DNA of 64,000 nucleotides from an uncultured Sphingomonadaceae bacterium. Lineage in GTDB: Bacteria > Pseudomonadota > Alphaproteobacteria > Sphingomonadales > Sphingomonadaceae. The stretch covers positions 427,165-491,164 of the forward strand of contig CANLCX010000003.1 of NCBI GenBank assembly GCA_947489315.1, given 5' to 3'. The position numbers were made by a program, and so were the translations under genes. Below are positions 34,333-43,155 of the stretch, piece after piece. The notes beneath the pieces were generated by a model. The model made no database searches. It saw nothing but the letters and a program-made list of their open reading frames with translations, and was not told the DNA's origin. The first letter of the stretch is position 1; each line of letters opens with the position of its first letter.

Positions 34333-34938
34333 TCAAACTGCCCCAGTGGTCATCCGCACCAGCACGCCGTCCTTGCGCACAAAATGATGATATAACGCTG
34401 CAGCAACATGTCCGGCGATCAGTACCCAGACGATATAGGCTCCGCCATTCTTATGGATGAAATCAATCGGTGCTTCAAATTGCTCGAAATTCATACCCAA
34501 CATATTTTGAACGATTAGTTCAAACAGCCATGTGTCCTGAAACTGGGGTATCTCGAACATCCAGAAAAACTGGGTAGCCAATCCGGTGCCAAGATAACCG
34601 GTTATCGGCATTATGATCATGACAGCATAAAGAGTATAATGGGCAATATGGGCGAGCCTGTGTTCCCATGCCGGACCGGGCGGATCTTGTGGGGCCTTGT
34701 CGGATAGTTTGTAGATAACACGCAGGATCACAAAGACCATGATTGTTACACCAAAAGACAAATGAAGCTGCAGCGCCGTGAGGTTTATTGGCGTATCGGC
34801 CTCGGTAAACCAGCGGCGGAAATAGACACTGACATAAGCAGCCAGAAACAAGGCAGCGATGATCCAGTGCAAACTTCTGGCGAAAACTCCATAGTTAAAA
34901 CTGTCATTAAACCATTGTTTCTTTTCGGGTTTGGTCAT
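34333..34938 (-). CDS. cytochrome b561 family membrane protein
   Basis: A 201-residue four-helix di-haem cytochrome of the CybB/prokaryotic b561 type, which exchanges electrons with quinol or superoxide in the inner membrane. Candidate haem histidines lie in SLHWIIAAL, LQLHLSFG, AHIAHYTLYAVMIIMPITGYLG and LIAGHVAAALYHHF. ATG 34938 is preferred because GGAG lies seven bases upstream; the frame is open to 34986. A TetR gene lies just upstream on the same strand, with the cytochrome gene 66 bases downstream of its stop codon. Confidence 0.88.
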   Translation of the reverse strand: MTKPEKKQWFNDSFNYGVFARSLHWIIAALFLAAYVSVYFRRWFTEADTPINLTALQLHLSFGVTIMVFVILRVIYKLSDKAPQDPPGPAWEHRLAHIAHYTLYAVMIIMPITGYLGTGLATQFFWMFEIPQFQDTWLFELIVQNMLGMNFEQFEAPIDFIHKNGGAYIVWVLIAGHVAAALYHHFVRKDGVLVRMTTGAV

Positions 34939-35004
34939 TTCATACTCCATTGGGTAAGCCGCAAGTGCTGCGTTATTTTCCCCCAAACCATTCGCCCCGT
35001 ATCA

Positions 35005-35634
35005 TTATTTTTTGGATCCGTTATCGCATAACGCGATCAAACCGTCGGCTGACAGATTAGCAAATTTCTGCAGCGCTTTTGCTGAAAGGCCAGTTCTCGC
35101 GCCGGCGGATAGGCCTGCAAGCGCAATCATGGTCATGCTGGCAACGTCCCGGCTTTGGGCCGGATATTCGCGCGCCACAAATTCGGCAATATATTCCTCG
35201 GTCGCTGCCCGCTTGGCGAGACAGATCGCGCGAGCACCTTCCTCATGCGTGCGATGCGCGCCTTCAAGAACCATGCATCCTGTGATGGTTTCATTTCGGC
35301 TGTATATGTCTGCCGCGGCCGCCAGAATATCGCGCAGGCCTTGTTTAACGGATGCGCTGCTTTCTGCAGCTTGCCCGATAAACTGGCCTTCGCGCGCGCT
35401 ATATCGGCTCACTACTTCGGTGAACAAGCCCAACTTGCTGCCATAGGCGGCGTAAAGGCTGGGTGGCTTTATACCCAGATCTGCAGTCAATTGGGCAATG
35501 CCGACATTGTCATAGCCTTGCGAATGAAAGAGCTGTTGGGCGCCATCAAGCAGCTTCTCTTGATCGAATTTTCGCGGCCGTCCTCTTCCTTTGCCTGTCG
35601 CGTTAGAGGAGTCTTTGTTGTCTTGTTTAGTCAT
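35005..35634 (-). CDS. TetR-family transcriptional regulator
   Basis: A 209-residue repressor with an N-terminal GRGRPRKFDQEKLLDGAQQLF and helix-turn-helix VGIAQLTADLGIKPPSLYAAYGSKLGLF. The C-terminal ligand domain is of the usual length. It is divergent from the SDR gene at 35712, and the 11-base inverted repeat in between is the probable operator. The cytochrome b561 gene downstream may share its transcript. Confidence 0.9.
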   Translation of the reverse strand: MTKQDNKDSSNATGKGRGRPRKFDQEKLLDGAQQLFHSQGYDNVGIAQLTADLGIKPPSLYAAYGSKLGLFTEVVSRYSAREGQFIGQAAESSASVKQGLRDILAAAADIYSRNETITGCMVLEGAHRTHEEGARAICLAKRAATEEYIAEFVAREYPAQSRDVASMTMIALAGLSAGARTGLSAKALQKFANLSADGLIALCDNGSKK

Positions 35635-35635
35635 C

Positions 35636-35679
35636 GCTACATAAATCTCTTGCAATATCGTTTCTGCTATTTATGTAGC
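35636..35679. promoter_or_regulatory. TetR operator candidate between divergent genes
   Basis: GCTACATAAAT (35636-35646) and its reverse complement ATTTATGTAGC (35669-35679), 22 bases apart. Within it, CTGCTA-TTTATG-TAGCAG forms a second short palindrome. The left arm begins two bases from the TetR start codon. Confidence 0.65.
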
Positions 35680-35711
35680 AGTCACTAATTAATTAAACAA
35701 GGATATATTTG

Positions 35712-36425
35712 ATGACCGATTTTACCGATAAGAATATTCTCGTAATGGGCGGTAGCCGAGGCATTGGAGCCGCGATTGTAGAGCGCTTTGCCAAGGATGG
35801 CGGTGATGTTGCCTTTACCTATGCCAGTTCACCAGAGCCCGCGAACCTACTGGCATCAAAAACCGGTAGCACAGCGTTGCAATCTGACAGTGCACAGCGC
35901 GATCAGGTCGTGCAAATCGTACAGCAGCGCGGCAAGCTAGACTGCATCATCGTCAATGCCGGCGTACTGGAAATGGGCGATCCGCTGGACCTTGACCCCG
36001 ATGCCATTGACCACATGATCGATATCAACATTCGCGCGCCTTATCATGCCTTTGTTGAGGCAGCGCGCAATATGAATGACAATGGCCGGATGATCGTGAT
36101 TGGATCCTGTAATGCCGAGCGGATGCCTTTTGCTGGCGGCGCAGCTTATGCCATGACCAAGTCAGCAATGCAGGGCATGGTGCGCGGGCTGGCAAGGGAT
36201 TTTGGAGATCGCGGAATTACCGCCAATGCTATTCAGCCCGGCCCGGTGGATACGGAAATGAACCCCGCCGATGGTCCCATGAAAGACATGATGCATGGTT
36301 TCATGGCAATTAAGCGCCATGCACGTGTGGATGAGGTTGCTGGAATGGCAGCATATCTTGCTAGCGAAGAAGCCGCGATTGTCACCGGTGCATGCCATAC
36401 GATTGATGGCGGGTTTAACGCCTAA
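35712..36425 (+). CDS. short-chain dehydrogenase/reductase (SDR)
   Basis: A 237-residue classical SDR. The NAD(P)-binding GGSRGIG is near residue 14, NAG near 78, the catalytic Ser in VIGSCNAE, and Tyr-x3-Lys in AAYAMTKSA, followed by IQPGPVDTEMNP. It is very similar in layout to the BdcA/SDR group that is often divergent from its TetR repressor, and that is the arrangement here. ATG 35712 has AAGGA eight bases upstream. The substrate is unknown. Confidence 0.9.
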   Translation: MTDFTDKNILVMGGSRGIGAAIVERFAKDGGDVAFTYASSPEPANLLASKTGSTALQSDSAQRDQVVQIVQQRGKLDCIIVNAGVLEMGDPLDLDPDAIDHMIDINIRAPYHAFVEAARNMNDNGRMIVIGSCNAERMPFAGGAAYAMTKSAMQGMVRGLARDFGDRGITANAIQPGPVDTEMNPADGPMKDMMHGFMAIKRHARVDEVAGMAAYLASEEAAIVTGACHTIDGGFNA

Positions 36426-36482
36426 ACCGAAGGGGATTTTAGTTTTAGAGGCGACCACTCACTTGAAAATCCCGAGCTTGAT

Positions 36483-36515
36483 CTAATGTCCGCTATGGGC
36501 GCAAAAGCGGACATT
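36483..36515. repeat. dispersed palindromic repeat, half copy 7
   Basis: One half unit: CTAATGTCCGC, ATGGGCGC, AAAAGCGGACATTA. It lies between convergent genes and is a plausible terminator stem. Confidence 0.8.
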
Positions 36516-36750
36516 AAGACTTAGTTCCAATTCTGAAAATTACTGGCATTATCCAGAAGACCATGATGGGCACCATTAGGATACTCATCACCATCGTTCG
36601 AATTGGAATTGGCAAATCGTTTAGAAACGGATCCAAGACCACCGCAATAACGGTCAAAACCGGATAAACCCCCATCCAGGTTCGAAAGGCAAGGCGGGTT
36701 TTGCCGCCTTGCCTTTCAGCTTTCGCAGAGACGCCTGTCCCGATTTTCAT
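36514..36750 (-). CDS. small membrane protein resembling the tail of membrane-bound ABM proteins
   Basis: A 78-residue protein with two hydrophobic segments (WMGVYPVLTVIAVVLDPFL and TMVMSILMVPIMVFWIMPVIF). This pattern, with LPIPIRTMV between, is that of the C-terminal membrane part of some antibiotic-biosynthesis-monooxygenase-domain proteins, here present on its own without the catalytic domain. The start overlaps the aldo/keto reductase stop (ATGA), so it is translated with that gene. The function is unknown. Confidence 0.7.
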   Translation of the reverse strand: MKIGTGVSAKAERQGGKTRLAFRTWMGVYPVLTVIAVVLDPFLNDLPIPIRTMVMSILMVPIMVFWIMPVIFRIGTKS

Positions 36751-37523
36751 ATCAGTTCCAGGGCGCTAATATTCTGGTTCAGATGATTAATCGATGTTGT
36801 ACCTGGAATAACAATGATGTTGGGAGAGCGTTTCAGCAGCCAGGCCAATGCCGCGCGCGGTTCCAGCTTTGCGCCTTGTTGCATAGGATTGGCGCCAAGC
36901 GGTCCATAGGGAATGAAGGCGACACCTTTTTCGGCGGTATAATCGACCAGATCATCTTGCTCAGTCTCGGCCATATTGAACCGGTTCTGGACACTGGCAA
37001 TCGGAGCAACTGTCAGCGCACGATCCAGCTCTTCTCTGTTCACATTCGATAGGCCAATATGCTTGATACGCCCGTCTGCTCTGGCCTCAGCCAATGCCGC
37101 TACCGACCGTTCAACCGGTATGTTGGGATCAATGCGATGAAGCTGGAACAAATCGATCTGGTCTCTGCGCAGGTTGACCAGGGCCTGATCAATTTCCCGG
37201 AACAAAGTGTCTCGCGATCCATCAACGGTGATCCTGTTCGCAGCCGGTTTGTCGATGCCGCCCTTGGTTGCGATGAAAGCCTTGCTGCCCTCTAACGCTT
37301 CCCCGACGATTTGATCTGCTGTCAGCGGCCCGTAAGAACGCGCACTGTCAAAGAAATTCACGCCGGAATTGAGAGCGTGACGCAACAGGGCTTTGCCTGC
37401 CTCCCAATCCGCATAGGGACCGAAATTACCGGGCTGACCGGTCAGGCGCATGGCGCCATAGCCCAGCCGATTGACGGTGGTTTGACCCTCAAGTTCAAAA
37501 CTAAGTGCATTGGAATTTGTCAT
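36747..37523 (-). CDS. aldo/keto reductase
   Basis: A 258-residue NADPH-dependent reductase, somewhat shorter than the usual 280-330. The catalytic tetrad is visible: Asp and Tyr in FFDSARSYG, Lys in IATKGG and His in FQLHRIDP. The frame runs upstream to 37700, but two ATG codons at 37526 and 37523 follow AGGAG; 37523 has the better spacing. It is divergent from a LysR gene that probably controls it, and coupled to a small membrane-protein gene downstream. Confidence 0.88.
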   Translation of the reverse strand: MTNSNALSFELEGQTTVNRLGYGAMRLTGQPGNFGPYADWEAGKALLRHALNSGVNFFDSARSYGPLTADQIVGEALEGSKAFIATKGGIDKPAANRITVDGSRDTLFREIDQALVNLRRDQIDLFQLHRIDPNIPVERSVAALAEARADGRIKHIGLSNVNREELDRALTVAPIASVQNRFNMAETEQDDLVDYTAEKGVAFIPYGPLGANPMQQGAKLEPRAALAWLLKRSPNIIVIPGTTSINHLNQNISALELI

Positions 37524-37620
37524 CATTATCTCCTGTCTGTCAAATGGCCTGTAGCGGCCGATAGAGGAGTAATGACGGACGAAGAGATTATTTGGTAGAC
37601 AGAGAATATAGGTAACTATT

Positions 37621-37635
37621 ATACGTAATACGTAT
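37621..37635. promoter_or_regulatory. palindrome at the LysR start codon
   Basis: ATACGT-AAT-ACGTAT, a perfect 6-base inverted repeat that ends within the LysR start codon and lies in the divergent LysR/aldo-keto-reductase region. A LysR autoregulatory site is likely. Confidence 0.5.
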
Positions 37636-38533
37636 GAGCAAGAGTCTGGACCGTTTGACATTGCTGGAAACATTTGTTCGCATTGCCGAACGGGGCTCAA
37701 TCAGCGCGGCTGCAAGAGATTTGGGCCTTTCCCAGGCATCGGCCAGCCGGCAACTGTCTGATCTGGAAGACCGTCTCGGCATCCAGTTGATTACGAGGAC
37801 GACCCATAGCCTGGCGCTGACATCAGCAGGGGAAGTTTGCCTTGAAAAAGCCAGAGCGCAGCTTGTGAGCTGGTCGCTGCTTGTCGAAACTTTTGCGGAT
37901 GAAGCCGAGGTGATGCGAGGTCCCGTTCGTGTGGTCGCGCCTGTCGCGCTGGGACAAAAGCTGTTGTCAGATGCGGCGGCTGCGTTTCAGATAAATTTCC
38001 CAGATGTCCAAATCGACTGGATATTGGAAGATGGAGATATCAAATTTTCCGAATTAGGATGTGATCTGTGGATCAAGGTCGGGCCGGTGCCTGATGAAAC
38101 GCTCATTGTTAAACCGGTTATATCGGTAAAACGGATAATTGTGGCCTCGCCGCGGCTCCTCGCTAAAAATGCACAGCATTCTCCTGAATCGTTAGCCAGG
38201 TTACCGTTTGCGGCCTTGGCACCATTTGAAGGCGGTCATATTCCTTTGACCGATAGGACGGGATCGAAGAAAGCTTTCAAGCCTGCGGTTTCCTTTACTA
38301 CGAACAATATATTTGCCGCCCATAGATCCATTCTCTCCGGCCATTCTGTGGCGGTTATGCCGGAATGGCTCGTTCATCAGGATCTCGCCGATGGCAATCT
38401 TCTGAATGCTTTGCCTGACTGGCGTGCACCAGATCTGCAGGTCAATATCGCCTATGCGCCTGCTAACCGACAGACCGCAAGGTTGAAGAAGTTTGTGGCA
38501 GAAATAACCCGGTCGCTTGAGACATTAATCTAA
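37634..38533 (+). CDS. LysR-family transcriptional regulator
   Basis: A 299-residue LysR regulator: the N-terminal helix-turn-helix (FVRIAERGSISAAARDLGLSQASASRQLSDLEDRLG) followed by the two-lobed effector-binding domain (from about residue 90). It is divergent from the aldo/keto reductase gene, the classical LysR target arrangement. The last eight codons and stop form one arm of a 20-base hairpin. Confidence 0.92.
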   Translation: MSKSLDRLTLLETFVRIAERGSISAAARDLGLSQASASRQLSDLEDRLGIQLITRTTHSLALTSAGEVCLEKARAQLVSWSLLVETFADEAEVMRGPVRVVAPVALGQKLLSDAAAAFQINFPDVQIDWILEDGDIKFSELGCDLWIKVGPVPDETLIVKPVISVKRIIVASPRLLAKNAQHSPESLARLPFAALAPFEGGHIPLTDRTGSKKAFKPAVSFTTNNIFAAHRSILSGHSVAVMPEWLVHQDLADGNLLNALPDWRAPDLQVNIAYAPANRQTARLKKFVAEITRSLETLI

Positions 38534-38550
38534 TGTCTCAAGCGACCGGG
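38508..38550 (+). terminator. perfect 20-bp hairpin at the LysR gene end
   Basis: Arm 38508-38527 is the exact reverse complement of arm 38531-38550, with a three-base loop (ATC). The stop codon (38531-38533) is in the second arm. The stem begins with CCCGGTCGC. A T-run is absent, so it may serve mRNA protection as much as termination. Confidence 0.65.
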
Positions 38551-38566
38551 ATAAAGCATACACAGG

Positions 38567-38598
38567 CTAGTGTCTGTTATGGGCGCAAAAGCGGAAAT
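38567..38598. repeat. dispersed palindromic repeat, half copy 8
   Basis: A decayed half unit (CTAGTGTCTGTTATGGGCGC, AAAAGCGGAAATT) lies between the LysR hairpin and the convergent TetR gene. Confidence 0.7.
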
Positions 38599-38635
38599 TG
38601 GCAGCATTCATGAAATCGCATAAATCGAGGAAAAG

Positions 38636-39259
38636 TTACCTCTTCGTCAAAAGACTGATGACTAGGTCCAACCATTTATCAAAGAGACGGCGCAAATGAT
38701 CGCGATTTTGGTGGATACCGTTCTGGATGATCATACCGCGTAGCAACATGACGCTGAGTTCAATTATATCGGCGGCTTCCCCACCAGAATATTCCTCTTC
38801 AGCAATAGATTGTGTGGCTTCCCGCATGAATTTCATCGCCGCCGCGTCGAGCTTTTGGACAACCTCAATGAGTTCCGCATCTGTGCGTGCTGCCACCATG
38901 ACCTCCAGCCAGCTCTGAACAAACTCCTCTTCGAAACAGGCATCCCAAAGGAGTTTCAGATAGTTTCGAAACGGATCCCCTCGTTCGGCCAGCCCGGTGT
39001 TTTCTGACTCGATTCGACGCTTGTAGCGTTCGGAATTTTCGCTGACTGCGGCAAGCATCAAATCGTTGCGCGTTGGGAAGTGATGAGTCTGCGCACCGCG
39101 TGAAACTCCCGCTTTTTCGCAAATCTTCGCCGTGCTGGCATTTGTCCAGCCATCCGATGCAATGACGTCGATTGTGGCGTTAAGTAGGCGCGTCCGCATA
39201 ACTTCACTCCGCCGAACGTTTGGAACCCTCTCAGTTGTCAATCTACTGATCGTTGCCAT
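38636..39259 (-). CDS. TetR-family transcriptional regulator
   Basis: A 207-residue regulator with helix-turn-helix TAKICEKAGVSRGAQTHHFPTRNDLMLAA and a normal ligand domain. ATG 39259 has AGAGG upstream. It is divergent from the SRPBCC-Rieske oxygenase genes, whose expression it probably controls. An imperfect palindrome (ATACCGACC...TTTGTTTGTA near 39287) in the intergenic region could be its site. Confidence 0.9.
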   Translation of the reverse strand: MATISRLTTERVPNVRRSEVMRTRLLNATIDVIASDGWTNASTAKICEKAGVSRGAQTHHFPTRNDLMLAAVSENSERYKRRIESENTGLAERGDPFRNYLKLLWDACFEEEFVQSWLEVMVAARTDAELIEVVQKLDAAAMKFMREATQSIAEEEYSGGEAADIIELSVMLLRGMIIQNGIHQNRDHLRRLFDKWLDLVISLLTKR

Positions 39260-39380
39260 AATTGCCTCTTGACTCTCTAAAACATACCGACCAGTTTGTT
39301 TGTAAATGAATGGCCAAATGATTCAAGAGAAATCTGGATCACGCTGACCCCCGAACGCAATTGAGGCCCAGGAGATTAAC

Positions 39381-39803
39381 ATGGCGAGTATGGATTACGA
39401 GGAAATCATCAATGCCTCAGCAGACAAGGTTTGGGCTTTCCTTTCCGATTTTCCCGCCCTCGACAAATGGGCGGCACCCGGCAGCATTTCGCATATCGAA
39501 ATGGAAGGCAATGGCATAGGTGCCGTTCGTGCCATAACCAGCGCAGTGGGGCTGATCCGGGAGAAGCTCGAGATTTTCGATGTTGCGGCCATGCGCATTG
39601 GCTATTCCATGGACAATGAAACCCCGCTGCCATTCAAGGATTATTTTGCGATCGCCAAGGTTACGAAACTGCCAGACAATCGATGCATGGTGAATTGGCA
39701 GTCGACATTCGAACCGGTTGGCGATGTTGACCAAGCCAAAAAGGTTGCTCTGGATCTCTACACCAGCGGATTGAAAGGTATTCGAAAACAGCTCGGCATT
39801 TGA
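39381..39803 (+). CDS. SRPBCC family protein (polyketide cyclase-like)
   Basis: A 140-residue Bet v1-fold protein of the MxaD/polyketide-cyclase-like group (MDYEEIINASADKVWAFLSDFPALDKWAAPGSI). It has a hydrophobic ligand-binding cavity and no known catalytic residues. AGGAG precedes its ATG. It lies 42 bases upstream of a Rieske oxygenase gene, so it may bind the oxygenase substrate or product. Confidence 0.85.
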   Translation: MASMDYEEIINASADKVWAFLSDFPALDKWAAPGSISHIEMEGNGIGAVRAITSAVGLIREKLEIFDVAAMRIGYSMDNETPLPFKDYFAIAKVTKLPDNRCMVNWQSTFEPVGDVDQAKKVALDLYTSGLKGIRKQLGI

Positions 39804-39825
39804 CGGCATTTGACGGCATTTTTCA
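39795..39825 (+). repeat. short tandem repeat CGGCATTTGA x3
   Basis: Three near-perfect tandem copies of CGGCATTTGA cover the end of the SRPBCC gene and the gap before the Rieske gene. The stop codon is within the array. Confidence 0.6.
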
Positions 39826-39845
39826 CGACAGATCAGGAAATTACA

Positions 39846-41213
39846 ATGACCAAGACACTCGCTCCTCCGGCCGAACGCCCAGAACCTTCTTTGCAGGATA
39901 TCTACGGTCAGGACAGGATCGCACCGCCAGCGCACATGCGTGCGGAATCGCGCGTCGACATGGGTGATGAGGATATTTCGATCGAACGCTATTACAGCAA
40001 GGAATGGCACGACCTAGAGGTGGAGAAAGTCTGGCGCAAGACCTGGCAAGTCGCCTGTCGGCTGGAGGAAATCCCGAATGTCGGGGATCATATTGTCTAT
40101 GAAATCGTCCATGACTCGCTGATTGTTGTCCGCGAAAGTGAGGACAGCGTCCGCGCTTATGTGAACAGCTGCCTCCATCGCGGTACACAGCTAAGAAAGA
40201 GTGGTGGGTGTATTCAGAAACTGCAATGTCCATTTCATGGTTGGACATGGGGGCTGGATGGAAAGCTTAAGAATATCCCCGGGGACTGGGATTTCAAGCA
40301 TGTCGACAAGGCAAAGTTCAATCTGCCAGAGGCAAAAGTGGGCCTTTGGGGTGGGTTTGTGTTCGTGAATTTCGATGAAAATTGTGAATCACTGGAAAGC
40401 TACCTTGAAATTTTGCCTGACCATTTCAGCGAGTTTGAACTGGAAGACCGCTATATGGGAATGCACGTGGCCAAGGTCATGCCATGTAACTGGAAGCTGG
40501 TTTTCGAGGCCTTTGCCGAAGCTTATCATGTTCCGGTCGCACATTCGCAGACCGTTCCCTATTATGGCGACAGCAACACCCAATATGATACCTATGAAGG
40601 TGTGCGTCATGTAAATAGGATGATCAGTGCCATGGGCGTACCCAGCCCCTCCCGGTCAAACATCAATCCAGAAAAATCGCGTGAGGCAGTCGAACGTGAT
40701 ATTCCTTTTTATGCGACGGGAAATCCACTCGCAGAAGGTGAAACGCTTCGCGATCGCATCGCCCGCACGGCGCGGGAGCGGATATCCAATTCAACCCGGC
40801 AAGACACTTCTAACCTGTCGGATGCAGTCGCGGTTGATCTCATTCAGTATACGTTGTTTCCGAATTTTGTTCCCTATGGCGGGGTTGGCCTTTCGGTCGG
40901 CTACCGCTTTCGGCCGCTCGGAGACAATCCGGAAAAATCGATCATGGAGTTTTTCTACTATTTTCCGAAAAATCCTGACGGATCGCATCCGGAACCTGCC
41001 AAAATGACTTGGCTCGAAGAAGATGAGGATTGGGCGAAGGCCACGGAAATGGGTTCTACAGCTATGATTGTCGATCAGGACACCGACAATTTGCGCCGTA
41101 TCCAGCGAGGGCTACGGGCAACAAAGAAAAAGGGAACCACCCTTGCCAACTATCAGGAAAGCCGAATCCGGCATTTTCATCAGACACTCGACGCCTATAT
41201 GAGAAAGGATTGA
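39846..41213 (+). CDS. Rieske ring-hydroxylating oxygenase, large subunit
   Basis: A 455-residue alpha subunit of a Rieske non-haem iron oxygenase. The Rieske cluster ligands are Cys109-x-His111 and Cys128-x2-His131 (CLHRGTQL and CPFHGW). The mononuclear iron site is in EAFAEAYHVPVAH, with a late Asp. ATG 39846 follows AGGAAATTAC; a start at 39810 would add 12 residues and lacks a binding site. No small subunit, ferredoxin or reductase is adjacent. Similar stand-alone proteins act on aromatic acids, steroids or carnitine-like compounds, so the substrate is open. Confidence 0.92.
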   Translation: MTKTLAPPAERPEPSLQDIYGQDRIAPPAHMRAESRVDMGDEDISIERYYSKEWHDLEVEKVWRKTWQVACRLEEIPNVGDHIVYEIVHDSLIVVRESEDSVRAYVNSCLHRGTQLRKSGGCIQKLQCPFHGWTWGLDGKLKNIPGDWDFKHVDKAKFNLPEAKVGLWGGFVFVNFDENCESLESYLEILPDHFSEFELEDRYMGMHVAKVMPCNWKLVFEAFAEAYHVPVAHSQTVPYYGDSNTQYDTYEGVRHVNRMISAMGVPSPSRSNINPEKSREAVERDIPFYATGNPLAEGETLRDRIARTARERISNSTRQDTSNLSDAVAVDLIQYTLFPNFVPYGGVGLSVGYRFRPLGDNPEKSIMEFFYYFPKNPDGSHPEPAKMTWLEEDEDWAKATEMGSTAMIVDQDTDNLRRIQRGLRATKKKGTTLANYQESRIRHFHQTLDAYMRKD

Positions 41214-41228
41214 CATTTCAGTCAATTT

Positions 41229-41297
41229 CTAGTGTCCGCTTTCGGTATAAAGCGGCCACAACACCAGCACTGGTTTGAGCCGAAAAAGCGGTCTCTG
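41229..41297. repeat. dispersed palindromic repeat, decayed copy 9
   Basis: The first half is clear (CTAGTGTCCGCTTTCGG, AAAGCGGCC). The second is degraded (GAGCCGAAAAAGCGGTC). Confidence 0.7.
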
Positions 41298-41454
41298 CTC
41301 TAAATGGATACTAGCAATCAAAAATAGGGACAGTAGTTTTTGGTTGAATGGAGCAAAGATGGTGGCCCGATTGAAAATGGAAACCCTGAGACAGGCTGAC
41401 AGACAATCAGCTTCAAACCCGTGTTGGCGTGACGCGCAGACCTGATGTTCAACT

Positions 41455-43023
41455 CTATTCTAAAGCCCATGCATTTTTGAGAGTTTCTTGAAGTGTATGA
41501 CTAATGTTGGGCTCGGGATAGCTGTGTGCGATCCGCGCCAATTGCAAACTCAGGGAATCGGGACCATCAAGCGATTTCAAACCTTTTGCTGCTGCCTGGG
41601 CCTCGATTGATCGTCCTTGAACCATATAAATGATCGACTTTGCTATCCAACAATATGGATAGTCGGGATTCATCAAGCATGCCCGCTCGAACGCTCGCTC
41701 GGCAAGGTCAATTTTCCCCAACATGAACTGCGTTAGCCCTTTGTGAAACTCCACGAAATATTGCCAGGGAAAGCGCGGTGCCACCCGATCATGTTCCGCC
41801 AGCGCAGCCAGCGCGGCATCCGCTTGCCCTTGATAGAGGTGATGACGCGCCAGGTAGAGATGCGCAATATTATGCGTGGGAGCCAGATCAATCGCCCTCT
41901 CGGCGAGCTGCATACCTTCCGCAGGACGTGTAATCATGCCGAGCGAATTGGAGACCCAGGCCAAAATTGTTGGGTTTTCCTGATCTGCGGCTAACGCCAG
42001 ATCGCAATGCATGCGCGCCTCCGTTGCTATAGCTTTATCCAATGCTCCTCCAAGTTCGTAGGTGGCAGCCAGAGCATTGGCCAAAGCCGCCTGCGCTGCG
42101 CCAAAGCCAGAATCAAGCTCGACCGCCCGCCGTGCTTCCTTTTCTGCAAAGGCCAAACTATCCAGATTGATCCGTTGATACGCCGCATTCGCGCGTACAA
42201 CGGCCTCCCAGGCCGTCAGATCAGAGTGCTTGCGGAGCGCTTTGTCCGTTTCTTCCCGCGTAAGCTCAGTCGCGATCCGGCTGGCAAGGTCCACAACCAG
42301 ATCATCGGAAGGCATGGCGTCGATTGGCGAAAGCCCCTCAATGGAGTGCGTCCAAGCGATCCGACGGCTATTGACTTCGGACAGCTGCAAGCGAAGCCGA
42401 ACATGATGATCGGCCCGCCGGAAGGTGACGGTCGCGATGTAATCGACACCATATTCTTGTCCGATCTGGCGGATATCTGCCGCTACATGGGAGGCGGCGA
42501 TCCGTGCGGTAACTTTAAGATCCCGGTTTAGCGACAGCGCGGCTGTGATGTCATCAACCAAGAGCTCCGTAAATTCTCGGTCTTCGTCTAAAAGTGACTG
42601 AACTTGCACCTCGCCGAATGCCACGGAAGTTCGATGGCTTGGATCGCCAGAGAATCGAGCCTTGGGTAGACGGCTGCCCGCGCCTGGATTTATGGTGACA
42701 AGCCGGTAACCGACCTTGTTGAGAGTTTCAATTTCAAACCCGCCCAAGCTTTCCGCCACGCGGCGCAATCGGCCGACACAACGCTGAATCGCATCTTCGC
42801 CGACGACCAAGCCGTTCCAGCAGCACTCAATCATAGTGTCGCGCGTCACGACGTTGCCAGCGTGTCCAGCTAGCAACACGAGAACCTGCATCACTCGGGG
42901 TTCAAGCGTTATCGAGCTGTCGTCCATTTCCACTGCACGCAGCGCAGGGCGAATTCTGAGTATCCCAACAGAAAAGTCGGCCGTCTTCGAAAGTTCGATG
43001 GGATTGGCATCTGTCTCTATCAT
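41455..43023 (-). CDS. winged-helix regulator with TPR domain (CadC/HilA-like)
   Basis: A 522-residue regulator. Residues 15-110 form an OmpR/PhoB-type winged helix (LEPRVMQVLVLLAGHAGNVVTRDTMIECCW, then the recognition helix DAIQRCVGRLRRV and the GYRLV wing). A middle domain (about 135-260) resembles the CyaA-like/TolB segment found in such proteins, and the C terminus (270-500) carries tetratricopeptide repeats (ALANALAATYELGGALDKAI and others). No membrane helix is seen, so it is cytoplasmic. It is divergent from the Tat-exported protein gene, a likely target. Confidence 0.88.
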   Translation of the reverse strand: MIETDANPIELSKTADFSVGILRIRPALRAVEMDDSSITLEPRVMQVLVLLAGHAGNVVTRDTMIECCWNGLVVGEDAIQRCVGRLRRVAESLGGFEIETLNKVGYRLVTINPGAGSRLPKARFSGDPSHRTSVAFGEVQVQSLLDEDREFTELLVDDITAALSLNRDLKVTARIAASHVAADIRQIGQEYGVDYIATVTFRRADHHVRLRLQLSEVNSRRIAWTHSIEGLSPIDAMPSDDLVVDLASRIATELTREETDKALRKHSDLTAWEAVVRANAAYQRINLDSLAFAEKEARRAVELDSGFGAAQAALANALAATYELGGALDKAIATEARMHCDLALAADQENPTILAWVSNSLGMITRPAEGMQLAERAIDLAPTHNIAHLYLARHHLYQGQADAALAALAEHDRVAPRFPWQYFVEFHKGLTQFMLGKIDLAERAFERACLMNPDYPYCWIAKSIIYMVQGRSIEAQAAAKGLKSLDGPDSLSLQLARIAHSYPEPNISHTLQETLKNAWALE

Positions 43024-43155
43024 CGGTTTTTCATCAGCTAATCATCGGGCCGAGAGCCTATCGAATTTCTGCGTAAACGGCAAATGCATCGGGAATGCTT
43101 GGCCGAGAGGCGCGAACAAGGGGGGACAGGCAAGAAACGAAACAAAGGAAATAAT

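Noticed and set aside
39280..39305. TetR operator upstream of the gene at 38636-39259
   Set aside because: ATACCGACC...TTTGTTTGTA is only about half symmetric, so it is mentioned with the gene but not called as a site.
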